From assembly GCF_000940805.1 (NCBI RefSeq), contig NZ_CP007142.1, forward strand, positions 3,634,593 through 3,698,592: 64,000 bases of DNA, read 5' to 3'. This DNA is from Gynuella sunshinyii YC6258 (GTDB taxonomy: Bacteria > Pseudomonadota > Gammaproteobacteria > Pseudomonadales > Natronospirillaceae). The translations under genes and the position numbers were made by a program. This document shows, one piece after another, positions 18,243-27,436 of this stretch. A model generated the notes under the pieces. It made no database searches, was not told the DNA's origin, and worked only from the letters and a program-made list of their open reading frames with translations. The stretch's first letter is position 1, and every line of letters starts with the position of its first letter.

Positions 18243-19117
18243 CTGGTCGTTTTCAAAGCCGAATCTCCAAATGGTTACAACGCCAGACACCATCGAGCCT
18301 GTTCTGGTGGCTGGTCAAATACGTCACGTTATTGTTCGCAGCGATGGCAGTGCTGGTGCCGCCCTATGCCGTGGTAGTCACTTCCTTTAAAACCAAAGAG
18401 GAATACCTGGCCACCGGAGCGATGGTGTCACCTCAGAACTGGTTTAATTTTGAGAATTACCTGACGGTTTTTCAGCAGGGACATTTGGGACTAGCCTTTC
18501 TAAACACCGTGATCATTCTGATTTCGACGCTGGTGATTGTGGTGGTGATGGGCACAATGGTGGCTTACATCGTATCCCGTTTTGAATTTCGCGGGCGTTC
18601 AGTGGTGCTGATGGCCTACATCGTGGCCATGGTAGTCCCTTATGTCACCACCCAGGTGGCCACCTTCGAAATCATCCGGGGGCTGGGGCTGATCAATAAT
18701 AAACTGTCGCTGATTCTGCTGTATTCCGGTGTGGATGTCGTAACCATATATATCTATCTGCAATTTGCCCGCAATATTCCAAAGGAACTTGATGAAGCTG
18801 CCATCATGGAAGGAGCCGGTTATTTCACCATCTACCGTAAAGTCATTTTTCCGCTGTTGTGGCCAGCGACAGCGACGGTTGTGATTCTGAAATCCATCAT
18901 GATCTACAACGACTTTTACCTGCCGTTTTTGTACTTGACCGATCAGGACCAGAAGACCGTTTCTACAGTGTTGTACGGTTTTACCAATCTGTTCGGTACC
19001 AACTATGCCGAAATTTCAGCTGGAATCGTATTGATCGTCATACCGTCGCTGATCCTGTTTTTTGTCATGCAGAAACAGATTTTTAATGGCGTGACCCATG
19101 GATCGGTAAAGGGATAG
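18239..19117 (+). CDS. Sugar ABC transporter permease (MalG-like)
   Basis: 292 residues with six membrane helices and the EAA loop DEAAIMEGAGYFTIYRKVIFPL. This is the second, MalG/UgpE-type half of the inner-membrane channel. Its start overlaps the stop of the first permease, so the two are made together. It ends the operon. The next 220 bp have no gene and no clear terminator. Confidence 0.9.
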   Translation: MTGRFQSRISKWLQRQTPSSLFWWLVKYVTLLFAAMAVLVPPYAVVVTSFKTKEEYLATGAMVSPQNWFNFENYLTVFQQGHLGLAFLNTVIILISTLVIVVVMGTMVAYIVSRFEFRGRSVVLMAYIVAMVVPYVTTQVATFEIIRGLGLINNKLSLILLYSGVDVVTIYIYLQFARNIPKELDEAAIMEGAGYFTIYRKVIFPLLWPATATVVILKSIMIYNDFYLPFLYLTDQDQKTVSTVLYGFTNLFGTNYAEISAGIVLIVIPSLILFFVMQKQIFNGVTHGSVKG

Positions 19118-19341
19118 CGGTTAGGTACTAAGGCGACAAAATGATCCGGCTACGGTAATGCTGATCATCCCGACCGGTCAGTTCTGGCCGCTATGATGAT
19201 CGTGCTTGTCGCGGGAAGTTCTATTGCGGTAGATAGTGTCTGGGCGGGATGGAACATCTCATACATCGGCACGACAGATTCATAATTGGTATTGCCTTTG
19301 CGATGCCTTCTTCATCTTCAACCCAACAATGAGGATGTCGT

Positions 19342-19779
19342 ATGCAAATAGATGCGGGAGTCAATGCCAGTCAGTTGACACAAGCCATGTCGTCGGTCAA
19401 TCAGGTGAAATCCAATAGCCTGGATTCCAACAGTAATGCTCAGCGCTCATCAGCAAGCAGCGTTGAGCGTCTGGATTTCAATAACATGACCCGGGAGGAA
19501 ATGCGTACCTGGATCAATAACGAAATAAAGAGCGGTCAGATGGATCTTGATGACAGCAGTGCGCTGATGGCCATGACCATGAAAATGCCCGTGGCTGGTG
19601 GAGGCGAGGTCGCCGTAGAGAGTGATACCGAACGCTTTGACTTTGTCCAAAAGGCATTTGAAGGTATGGATGCAGCCCTGTCACGTCATGACCAGGCTGG
19701 CTACGAACGTCTGAGTATGGCAGTACAAACCATGCAACAGGCTCAGGGAGGTATTAGCAGCCTGGATATTCATGTCTGA
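19342..19779 (+). CDS. Hypothetical small soluble protein
   Basis: 145 residues starting at an ATG with GAGGAT upstream. It has no signal peptide. The first 45 residues are rich in Ser, Gln and Asn and look disordered. A helical part follows with two charged blocks (MTREEMRTWINNEIKSGQMDL, and TERFDFVQKAFEGMDAALSRHDQAGYERL). I recognise no family. Similar low-complexity N-termini followed by helices occur in small export-associated and flagellar-accessory proteins, but nothing here proves that. It is separated from the ABC operon by 224 bp and is probably independent. Confidence 0.62.
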   Translation: MQIDAGVNASQLTQAMSSVNQVKSNSLDSNSNAQRSSASSVERLDFNNMTREEMRTWINNEIKSGQMDLDDSSALMAMTMKMPVAGGGEVAVESDTERFDFVQKAFEGMDAALSRHDQAGYERLSMAVQTMQQAQGGISSLDIHV

Positions 19780-19837
19780 TTTGATAGCAGGGTGTTGTTA
19801 TTGGCCTGGTGCCACCCCCCGCCGGGTGTATCAACGA

Positions 19838-20179
19838 GTATTGATTTGCACGCCCATGCTATTCCAAGGTGAATTGGTAGAAGTATTGCGGTATTTGAAA
19901 ATGCCGTTTTGATTACCATCCAGATTAAATTCCCTCAAGAAACCAACAACCGTCTAACCGGCTGTGCAGGGCCAAGTATAGTAACCACCCGTTATACGCA
20001 CACCGGGTGTTGGAGTATTGCGCCGAATTGGGCAGCAGGCTGCCGTTCATCCAGGCAAACTCACTATGGCCATAACCGATTTCCAAAACTGCTGCCCGCA
20101 GCTGACTGCCACCATAATCGCAAAGCGTGATTGACAAGCTGGCAGGATGGCAACAGACAGAGAAACGAGCTGGCAACAT
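19838..20179 (-). pseudogene. Decayed 3' part of an unknown gene
   Basis: Two leftward frames read as one protein tail. Residues such as CDYGGSQLRAAVLEIGYGHSEF come from the first, and after a frame change, RLDG and FNLDGNQNGIFKYRNTST run to a stop at about 19838. The protein-like composition and continuity suggest a gene with a frameshift whose 5' part is lost. The family is not recognised. This is all that the 510-bp stretch between the small gene and the GH74 gene holds, besides the palindrome at 20249. Confidence 0.3.
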
Positions 20180-20248
20180 GAAAACAAGCTTCCTTCTGAC
20201 CGATTTATTTTATGGCGTTATTGAGAGTTGCAAGGAAACAGTCGTGTG

Positions 20249-20282
20249 GGCAGGGTCAGAGTAATGTTACTCTGACCCTGCC
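20249..20282. repeat. REP-like perfect palindrome with CTGACCCTG arms
   Basis: Sixteen-bp perfect arms (GGCAGGGTCAGAGTAA and its complement) around two bases. The GGTCAGAGTAA motif recurs at 54694-54704. Palindromes of this type are the usual partners of RAYT transposases, one fragment of which I see at 60228. The palindrome also sits just after the GH74 stop and could terminate its transcript. Confidence 0.6.
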
Positions 20283-20293
20283 GAGTCAATCTA

Positions 20294-23023
20294 TCAGTAG
20301 TTGTAAAGAACTCCGCGTCCGGCCAGGTAAACTCGACCTGCAACGGTGTTACTTGCTGCGAGAGCTCCAATGCCGCCCCACTGGTGGGCATCATCGTTAA
20401 TTCGAATCCATGTGGAACCTGCATCGTCGGACCGGTAGAGTCCAGCCACGCCACCTACTGTACCCACCAGATAGACAGCCGCAGAATAGCTTGAACCGGG
20501 CATCGGCTTGCCGAGAGCAACGCGCTGAGCACCATAAAACGTTGGGCCAGCATAGTGATTGTACCCGGCAGGCGTGGAGGCCATGGTGGTCAGCTTCGTC
20601 CAGTTCACTCCGTGATTGCCAGAGTGATACAAGTTGTCGCCATTGGCCAGCCACACATCACCTTCCTGATAGGGGTTCACCGCCAGCCAGGTGAGACCCC
20701 AGCCTTGGAAGCTTAATTCATCAAGCGTGGTGTCGGTCGATTGGGTGAAAGTTTTTCCACCGTCGGTCGAGTAGTAGAACTTACCCTTGGTATTTGACCA
20801 TCTGGCACCACCGCTGTCGTACGCATAGACTTTGTTGGGATTCTTGCGGTCGGCAGCAAGGTGATATGCGCTGCTGATCGTTGTCTGCACTGGAGGCGGC
20901 AAGTTCGTTGCCGTCCAGGTGGCGCCGTTGTCGGTTGTGTAGTAGGGGACTCCATCGGAAATTGTGTTGCCATCGTTGGTCGATGGTGCCCACACCAATT
21001 TGCCCTCGGCAGTCACCGCAATGTTGGCTTCGCCTGAGCTACCTTGATTGACATTATCCCCTGCGGGAGCGAAAGGCGGCTGAGTATCGAAGGCCGTCCA
21101 GGTCACCCCTGAGTCGGTCGAATAGATGCCTACCACTGAGGTGTTTCCACCGAGGTGGGTCGCGGAGCCGATGGCAGCGATGTACGCCGGATTGGTCCAT
21201 GCCATGTCAGTACCGTTACCGTTTCCAAACGAAATGTTGCCCGGTATGCTTGTGGTCGGTTTCGTATTTACGTCCGTATGAATCTGGGGCCCGACGTCCC
21301 AGTACCCGGCAGAAACGAGGTAAGAAGCACCCTCTGGAGGCGTCGTCAGGGAACGGGTTGCCAGCTCTTCGATGCCGTCCACTAACTCGGTCCAACCGGG
21401 TGTTGCGCTGGAGGCATTGGAGGTTGACCACACACCTCCGCCATGAACATGGAGAACATTGTCAGGGTTGAAAGGGTTGATTTCGATATCGTCGATCCAG
21501 CCAATCGAAGTATTACTCCCATCGCCAATGACTGCCCAGTTCTCACCAGCGTCTTGAGAGTAGTACACCCCCGGGGAGGAGCCATACCAAGTGTTAGTTG
21601 CTCCCAGGGCAATCGTTGTGGTTGCGCCTGAACCGTAGACGGAAAGCCCCCCCAGGCCTGCTTGTGTCCAGGGCCCGATCATCAGAGGAGAACTCCAGTT
21701 CGTGCTACCGTCAAAGCTATAGAGCCAAGCCGGACCGCCTGCTCCGGGTCCAGTGTCCCTTGTGAATACCACGTAGAATTTTCGATTCGCTGTTGTGTCC
21801 ATGTCGCGAACAAAATGGGGAATGTGGGGTTTGATCGGAGTGGTCTGTATTGTGTCGGTAAAGGTTGTGACAAGAGAGGGAATATCAATCCCCGTCCAGG
21901 TCATGCCTCCATCAGTTGATTTATACATGTAGTAAGCCAACCCCGCCATCGCCATATAATCTGGCGCGACCGTGACGTAGATGGTTTGGGTTGCGATTCC
22001 CGAAGAAACAAAATCTGAGGGGGGAACCGCCGTGTCAAAGACCACACCCTCAATACCAATAGGGCTGTTGCTGACGCTGCCAATATCCGTTGGAGTCATC
22101 TTATAGTCAGACAAGCTGGTCACCTGATCCCACGTCGCCCCGCTGTCTGTGCTTTTCCAAAGCCCCTGCGAGCGAGTGGCATAGAAGAGCACCGAAGGTT
22201 CGTTGGGATCAACCTTAAGTCTTTCGCCAATCGCTCGACCAGCGTTGTTTCCTCCTGCAGGGAACGGCAGGTCCACATAGGTCCAGGTGTTTCCCTTGTC
22301 CGATGATGTATAAAGCCGTGCGTTGCCACTGTTCACATACATTCCGCCGACGAGATACACCTTGTTGGCGTCGGTTGGATCAAGCGCGATACTCTCGACT
22401 CCCTGAAACCGCCCTTCGTCGAATCCGAACATATCAGTGATGGGGATCCATTTTGTATTGGTGCTATCCCACCGATAAGCGCCGGCAACGTCGGTTCGCG
22501 CATACAAAACATTGGGTTCTGTCGGATGAAAGACGAGGCCAGGAACATACCCGCCGCCGCCGAACTTGATATTGGCCCAATTGATGACAGATACCGCAGA
22601 TTCAACTGTAAAGCTCACGGTGCTGGTGGTGCTTGCCACAACATTGTTGGCATCCTTGACCGAGAACACCACATCTGCGGCCGTGTAAGGGGTAGTAGGT
22701 GTCCCTGTCACTACGCCGGTACTTGCGTCAAGGCTCAGTCCATCAGGCAGTGTTCCAGATGTCACACTGTAGGTATACGGCGTCGCGCCATCACTGGCTG
22801 TTAAGGGCGAGAAGCTGGCCATCGCTGTACCAACCGTCAGGTCCTGTGCCGTTGTGGTGGCCGTTGCAGAGATTGAGATACTCCCGGAGGAACCATTGGT
22901 GTCGCCTGATCCAGTATTACCAGATGACGGGCTGCTTGATCCAGAGGAATCGCAGGCAGTCAACAATACCGGGGTCGAGAGCATACTTACGAGAAGTAAA
23001 CTGATTAGCTTTAAATTTTTCAT
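20294..23023 (-). CDS. Lipoprotein GH74 xyloglucanase with an Ig-like domain
   Basis: 909 residues. The signal peptide ends in the lipobox LTAC with Cys24, followed by a Ser/Gly linker to residue 48. Residues 50-145 are a bacterial He_PIG-type immunoglobulin-like domain (LPDGLSLDASTGVVTGTPT). From about 148 the tandem seven-blade propellers of GH74 begin: FGGGGYVPGLVFHPTEPN, then ARTDVAGAYRW with the probable catalytic Asp178. A second-propeller segment (YWDVGPQIHTD) holds the likely second acid. Repeated TDxGxTW blocks are the Asp-box style blades. GH74 enzymes cut xyloglucan; this one is probably fixed to the outer membrane surface. The divergent region 23024-23278 should hold its promoter. 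Confidence 0.88.
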   Translation of the reverse strand: MKNLKLISLLLVSMLSTPVLLTACDSSGSSSPSSGNTGSGDTNGSSGSISISATATTTAQDLTVGTAMASFSPLTASDGATPYTYSVTSGTLPDGLSLDASTGVVTGTPTTPYTAADVVFSVKDANNVVASTTSTVSFTVESAVSVINWANIKFGGGGYVPGLVFHPTEPNVLYARTDVAGAYRWDSTNTKWIPITDMFGFDEGRFQGVESIALDPTDANKVYLVGGMYVNSGNARLYTSSDKGNTWTYVDLPFPAGGNNAGRAIGERLKVDPNEPSVLFYATRSQGLWKSTDSGATWDQVTSLSDYKMTPTDIGSVSNSPIGIEGVVFDTAVPPSDFVSSGIATQTIYVTVAPDYMAMAGLAYYMYKSTDGGMTWTGIDIPSLVTTFTDTIQTTPIKPHIPHFVRDMDTTANRKFYVVFTRDTGPGAGGPAWLYSFDGSTNWSSPLMIGPWTQAGLGGLSVYGSGATTTIALGATNTWYGSSPGVYYSQDAGENWAVIGDGSNTSIGWIDDIEINPFNPDNVLHVHGGGVWSTSNASSATPGWTELVDGIEELATRSLTTPPEGASYLVSAGYWDVGPQIHTDVNTKPTTSIPGNISFGNGNGTDMAWTNPAYIAAIGSATHLGGNTSVVGIYSTDSGVTWTAFDTQPPFAPAGDNVNQGSSGEANIAVTAEGKLVWAPSTNDGNTISDGVPYYTTDNGATWTATNLPPPVQTTISSAYHLAADRKNPNKVYAYDSGGARWSNTKGKFYYSTDGGKTFTQSTDTTLDELSFQGWGLTWLAVNPYQEGDVWLANGDNLYHSGNHGVNWTKLTTMASTPAGYNHYAGPTFYGAQRVALGKPMPGSSYSAAVYLVGTVGGVAGLYRSDDAGSTWIRINDDAHQWGGIGALAASNTVAGRVYLAGRGVLYNY

Positions 23024-23278
23024 GAGTAAATATTGGAAATCTCAAAGTTAAGGGAAAACAATTTGGGCGCCGTCGAGGGCCTATTACCCACAATTGCCAA
23101 TATAAAAATCTTATTCTGCATTTCGTTATTTTTCTTTTATCAACCTCCTGCGTACCCTATGCGCATATGAATATGCTATTTGTTCACTGATTCAGTAACC
23201 AAATAGCTAGTTTCAAAGCAGCTGAGAAGTGGCCATCCTCGGCTCGAGGATGGTAGCCTGGCTACTAAAAGCACAACG

Positions 23279-24910
23279 CTATTGCGGCCCGGTTTGATTA
23301 AGCAGACGTGTTGGCAACTGGTCTACATTGTCCAATGTGTAAGGGTATAAGGTGACATCACCAAAAACGTAGTCTCCAGAGTCTCGGCCATCGGTGATAG
23401 TCGATATCCCCGTGTAGCGATTACTGTCCATATCAACATCCAGGTAACCTCTTACCGATGCATTCGGTTCATTCCAATGAGGTCGAGAGGCGTCATCATA
23501 GTAGTTGCCTTCAATTTTTGCCTGGGCACCGTGGGATGCGTAGGTGCTGTAGTATGTAACTTTATGCCAATAGTTATTGTACAGATGGGCTCTGGTTCCG
23601 CTGCCACTCAATTTCGGATTACGACCACCCACCGTATCGTAGAAATTATGGTGGTAAGTCACGGTAGAGTTATCCGCGAACATAACGAATGGATGTTGAT
23701 TATCACAGGATATCTCGGGCGCATGCCCGTCGAAATGGCTCCAGCTCAAGGTAACGTTTTTTGCGCTGGACATATCGACGTAGCCGTCACTGATTCTGCT
23801 GAAGCTGAGATGGTCAAGCCAGACGTGGCTAGCGTGATCGAGGTATACACCACCACCTGCTTCAATCAATCCTGGGTTAACATCTTCGATGGCAAAATTC
23901 TTCAAAATGACATTTTTGGAATAGGGCAAAACAAAGCTTAAGCCCTTGACTTTGGAACCACTGCCCAGCCCTAACACGGTTTTGTGCGATTTAACCAGAA
24001 CACGCTGAGAGTTGACCGCTTTGCTGACTGTCTGGTTGGTAGTAGAGCCCAGGTCCAAGCAGGTTTGATTGCCAACAGGAAAGCGATAGGTAAATTTATT
24101 CGGATCCAGATAGGCGGGACATTGCGTCGCACAAACCTGCTTCACAATATCCGGTGTACGGCAATCTATCGTCGTATTATCAGGTATATGGACGACACGC
24201 GCGGCATCATCGCTTAACGCCTGTATCAGAGCGTCACATGATCTGACAACAGTCGGTGCCACATCACCTCCACCGGTGGTTGTTACCAATCCATCCGGCC
24301 CCGTTTGAGAAGCAAAACCATCTGGCTGGAGTTGAGCTTGCACGTCTGTAGAGCGGGTACAGTTGCCATCTACTGGATTCAAATACCAGTTTTGAAAGGC
24401 AGTAGAGATATCCGAATTCTGGTAGACAGTGCTACCTTTGTCAGCGTTTTTAACTGTCATAAGGAGTTTGGAGTAAGCTGAAGAAATCTTGAATGCTCCA
24501 TTACTGGTGCTATTCAACTTCCACTTCTGATTCTGGCCCCAACCGAAACTCCATTGTTTGATGGGCGCACCATCCAGCTTTGACCACTGATAGACGTCCA
24601 GAGACTTGTCACTGTGAACGGCGCGAATGGACCAGTTGCCGCTACCTATATCTACCAGTTTCCACTGTTGGTTGGGCGCGTTCTTGTCAGGCCATTGGAT
24701 GATACCAGCCCCGTCATTCCTGGACTTTCCTGAAACGTCGAGTGCCAGGCCACTGCCTTCATTAATGATGGTGTATGTGTGACCGCTAACAGGCATGTCG
24801 ATGCAGTTGCCAGCCTGTACAACAGACGACACCAATACACCTATGGCGGCTATAGCATTGCGTACTCCAATGCTAGTGATCCATCTACCCGGTGAGGTGG
24901 ATTTTTCCAT
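23279..24910 (-). CDS. Secreted pectate lyase, CBM13-PL1
   Basis: 543 residues with a long n-region and hydrophobic core (signal peptide, cut near VQAG). Residues about 40-180 are a ricin-type trefoil (CBM13) with NQQW, NQKW and FQNW repeats. A Thr/Gly-rich linker leads to a parallel beta-helix of family PL1 (about 215-540). Typical blocks are GVYLDHASHVWLDHLSF, DGYVDMSSAKNVTLSW, and VGGRNPKLSGSGTRAHLYNN, which contains the region of the catalytic Arg. It cleaves polygalacturonate by beta-elimination. Its CBM13 is nearly the same as that of the protein at 27437, which suggests recent domain sharing. Confidence 0.9.
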   Translation of the reverse strand: MEKSTSPGRWITSIGVRNAIAAIGVLVSSVVQAGNCIDMPVSGHTYTIINEGSGLALDVSGKSRNDGAGIIQWPDKNAPNQQWKLVDIGSGNWSIRAVHSDKSLDVYQWSKLDGAPIKQWSFGWGQNQKWKLNSTSNGAFKISSAYSKLLMTVKNADKGSTVYQNSDISTAFQNWYLNPVDGNCTRSTDVQAQLQPDGFASQTGPDGLVTTTGGGDVAPTVVRSCDALIQALSDDAARVVHIPDNTTIDCRTPDIVKQVCATQCPAYLDPNKFTYRFPVGNQTCLDLGSTTNQTVSKAVNSQRVLVKSHKTVLGLGSGSKVKGLSFVLPYSKNVILKNFAIEDVNPGLIEAGGGVYLDHASHVWLDHLSFSRISDGYVDMSSAKNVTLSWSHFDGHAPEISCDNQHPFVMFADNSTVTYHHNFYDTVGGRNPKLSGSGTRAHLYNNYWHKVTYYSTYASHGAQAKIEGNYYDDASRPHWNEPNASVRGYLDVDMDSNRYTGISTITDGRDSGDYVFGDVTLYPYTLDNVDQLPTRLLNQTGPQ

Positions 24911-25005
24911 AAGTTTTTTACCTTAATTAAGCTATGTTGATGTGAATTAAAAAATTTAGCAGTGGCCGAGAGTGGGTATCACCCGGTTCAAGGGCCACTC
25001 CATCT

Positions 25006-27204
25006 TCATAACGCCAGCGCGGCGATCTGAGCATCGTCCAGCGCACCACTGTAGAGGCGAAAATCCTGCAAAAAGCCATTGTATTTGGGGTCGGAAGAGT
25101 ATTGGGACCGACCGAGCCAGTTCTGTCTGGTATACCCCATCTGGAAGGGCGCGAATTTGATAGAGTCGTCGGTGGCCACCTGTGAGCCGTTGACATAGAG
25201 CCTGCCGTACTCACCCGACAAGGTGATGGCGATATGCACCCATTGGTCGGTAGGCAGGGCGGAGTAATAGTAGATGCAGCGTTCTCCCCAGAAGCGCGTG
25301 CCGGTGATAGCGAAACGTATGCGATCGGATTCGAGAATGAGCGCAGCATAGACGATGTCGCTGGTGCCGAAATCGAAAATACGCTGGTTTTTGGAGCCAC
25401 CTTGCCAGTTGACCCAGGCACAGATGGTAAAATCGCTAATGTCGGTGAGGATGCCGTCGGGTAGCGACAGATAACCACTTTCGCCGTCGAGCCGCAGCGC
25501 CTGGGTGCCAGCAATCCGCCCATCGCCCCAGCTCGCGCCACCATTCAGGGTGGCGTGGCGAGCATCACCGCTCGTGTCGTCGGACGAACCGTCGAGAGGC
25601 AGTATCATGCAGGCCTTGAATGGCAGGGCCATGCGGACAACGTTCGAAATGTCGGTTTCACCGTTCGGCGTTATGCCCGTTATGCTGTAAAACCAGATAC
25701 CATCTCCGGGAGCATCAGTATAGGTGCGCGGATCGGTGACATTGGCGATGGTGTCAAAGGGACCGAGCGCCGAAGTTCCACGCTTGACATTGTAGCTAGT
25801 GGCGTAGGCACTGCCCCACCAGGAGAGCAGAACTTGCCCATTACTGAGGACACCGCTCAAACCACTGGGCGGAATGTCGCCGGGGAATGGTTCCCGTGAC
25901 ATAGTCAGGGTACCGAAACTCGGTTCATCACCACCTCTATCACGCCATTCGGGCCGTACCCTGGCAGCCATCGCACTCGCCCAGGGCGCCGAAAGGCCTT
26001 TGCGGTTCACATAGTGGTTGTAGATGATCTCCCATCCTGGGCGCAGGCTCGGCCTGCCACCGCCCGAAACCCCTGTGGATGTACCGTGCCGGTTAGAATA
26101 GGGTGCATAGGGTAAGGTGGGATAGTCGCCATTGTAGTCGCTCAGATTGGAGGCTGCGACGTATTCAGCACCGGCGAGGACGCGGTTGTTCCAGTAGCCG
26201 TACAGATCCACGCCCTGGTTCCAGGCCATTTCGCATAGCGAGGCGATCAGCGAGATACCAAGGGAACTGTGGCCCTGGTCGCGTCCGCTCTCCTGCCACT
26301 GACCAAGATATCCAGGATGTGTCATGTAGACGATGTGAGCGGCCGCGCCATTGCCGCGGCCATTGAGAAAATAGTCGAGTGCCTTGTTGCAGAAGTCCAA
26401 TCGGTCGCAGAACACCCCAATCGCAAAAATACTGCAGATGTTACATAGATCCCAGTTGGCCCAGTAGTTGGTGATATCGGATCCAGACATAGCGTATTCC
26501 GTACCGTTGTGTTCGGCCAGGAAGAGACTGGAGAGAGGGTAGAAGACCGTGCTAAGCAGATTCTGGAAGGCAGCAATATCGTCGCTAGCCCATCCAGAAT
26601 AGGTGCGCATGATTTCCGCAGCGTTGGCCCACTGGTAGCCGTAGATACCCGCAGCGAGAAAGCGATCGGCGTTGCCGGTCAGCGTGGTCATGGTCGCAGA
26701 CCATTCGTTGAGGAACCAGACCGCCAAATCGGCATATCGGGTATCGCCAGTGACTTTCCAGCACAAGGCGATCTGGTAGGTTGATTCCATGTCGAATTTC
26801 ATGGTTCCCAGGCCGGTATTATCGCTGCCGCGACTAACGGTCACCTGCGGATTTGGAGCACGGCCCAGGCTAGTATAGTCGTAGTCGTTCAGCTGGGCCC
26901 AACCGGAGAGCCACGGTTCTTCATGGGCTTCGACCTTTTCCCGCATCCGGGTAAAGTCGGCCTCGGTGTGCAGCAAGCCGGGATGGCGGACTGTGTTCAT
27001 TGTCAGCGATGTATCCATCGTCAGCACTGTCTTATCGGAAACGTTATAAGACTGGCTGACCGATTCGTTGGCTTTAATACGGCAGGCACTGAGGCTGGGA
27101 AGAAATATCGCGGCGGCCAGTCCTTGAATCAGGCGCCGTCGCGCCTTGTTATCAAGCGACATGAGTGACTCGACTTGCGTTTGCAGAGAAGGAAGCGTGT
27201 TCAT
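25006..27204 (-). CDS. Lyase of the alginate-lyase superfamily with C-terminal LamG
   Basis: I choose the ATG at 27204 (732 residues) over an upstream start at 27282. The N-terminus carries ARRRLIQGLAAAIFLPSLSAC, a twin-arginine-like motif followed by a lipobox, so it may be a Tat-exported lipoprotein. Residues about 70-400 fit the (alpha/alpha) toroid of the alginate-lyase superfamily (VRHPGLLHTEADFTRM, YQIALCWKVTGDTRYAD, WDLCNICSIFAIGVFCD). About 440-530 is fibronectin-III-like, and about 560-732 is a concanavalin-like LamG domain (WVNWQGGSKNQRIFDFG). Members act on alginate, glucuronan or related uronates; which one is not readable here. Confidence 0.78.
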   Translation of the reverse strand: MNTLPSLQTQVESLMSLDNKARRRLIQGLAAAIFLPSLSACRIKANESVSQSYNVSDKTVLTMDTSLTMNTVRHPGLLHTEADFTRMREKVEAHEEPWLSGWAQLNDYDYTSLGRAPNPQVTVSRGSDNTGLGTMKFDMESTYQIALCWKVTGDTRYADLAVWFLNEWSATMTTLTGNADRFLAAGIYGYQWANAAEIMRTYSGWASDDIAAFQNLLSTVFYPLSSLFLAEHNGTEYAMSGSDITNYWANWDLCNICSIFAIGVFCDRLDFCNKALDYFLNGRGNGAAAHIVYMTHPGYLGQWQESGRDQGHSSLGISLIASLCEMAWNQGVDLYGYWNNRVLAGAEYVAASNLSDYNGDYPTLPYAPYSNRHGTSTGVSGGGRPSLRPGWEIIYNHYVNRKGLSAPWASAMAARVRPEWRDRGGDEPSFGTLTMSREPFPGDIPPSGLSGVLSNGQVLLSWWGSAYATSYNVKRGTSALGPFDTIANVTDPRTYTDAPGDGIWFYSITGITPNGETDISNVVRMALPFKACMILPLDGSSDDTSGDARHATLNGGASWGDGRIAGTQALRLDGESGYLSLPDGILTDISDFTICAWVNWQGGSKNQRIFDFGTSDIVYAALILESDRIRFAITGTRFWGERCIYYYSALPTDQWVHIAITLSGEYGRLYVNGSQVATDDSIKFAPFQMGYTRQNWLGRSQYSSDPKYNGFLQDFRLYSGALDDAQIAALAL

Positions 27205-27390
27205 GCAGATATTGTTTTCTCTTAATAAATGGTTACTGAATAACCTAACCGTGATTAGGCTTAGCGGGATTGGTTGAGTCAATCGCTGGCCACTGCGTCA
27301 TCTATGGCGATATCGAGAGGTTAAGCTCTAGGAGCTTCCATCCGTATAATTCACGCCTGATTCTGTGTGTTGCCAGCAAGCTACAAGCTA

Positions 27391-27422
27391 GCCCGACATG
27401 GTCTGAATTAGTCATGCCGGGC
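27391..27422. terminator. Stem-loop downstream of the CBM13 enzyme gene
   Basis: GCCCGACATG / CATGCCGGGC, ten-bp arms with one mismatch and a twelve-base loop. It lies 15 bp after the stop of the leftward gene at 27437. No U-run follows, so its strength is uncertain. Confidence 0.5.
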
Positions 27423-27436
27423 ATGAGGATTGTCTG

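Noticed and set aside
24927-25544. Leftward 205-codon frame
   Set aside because: It lies inside the LamG/lyase gene in another frame, is rich in Ser/Pro/Arg without domain likeness, and is a shadow.
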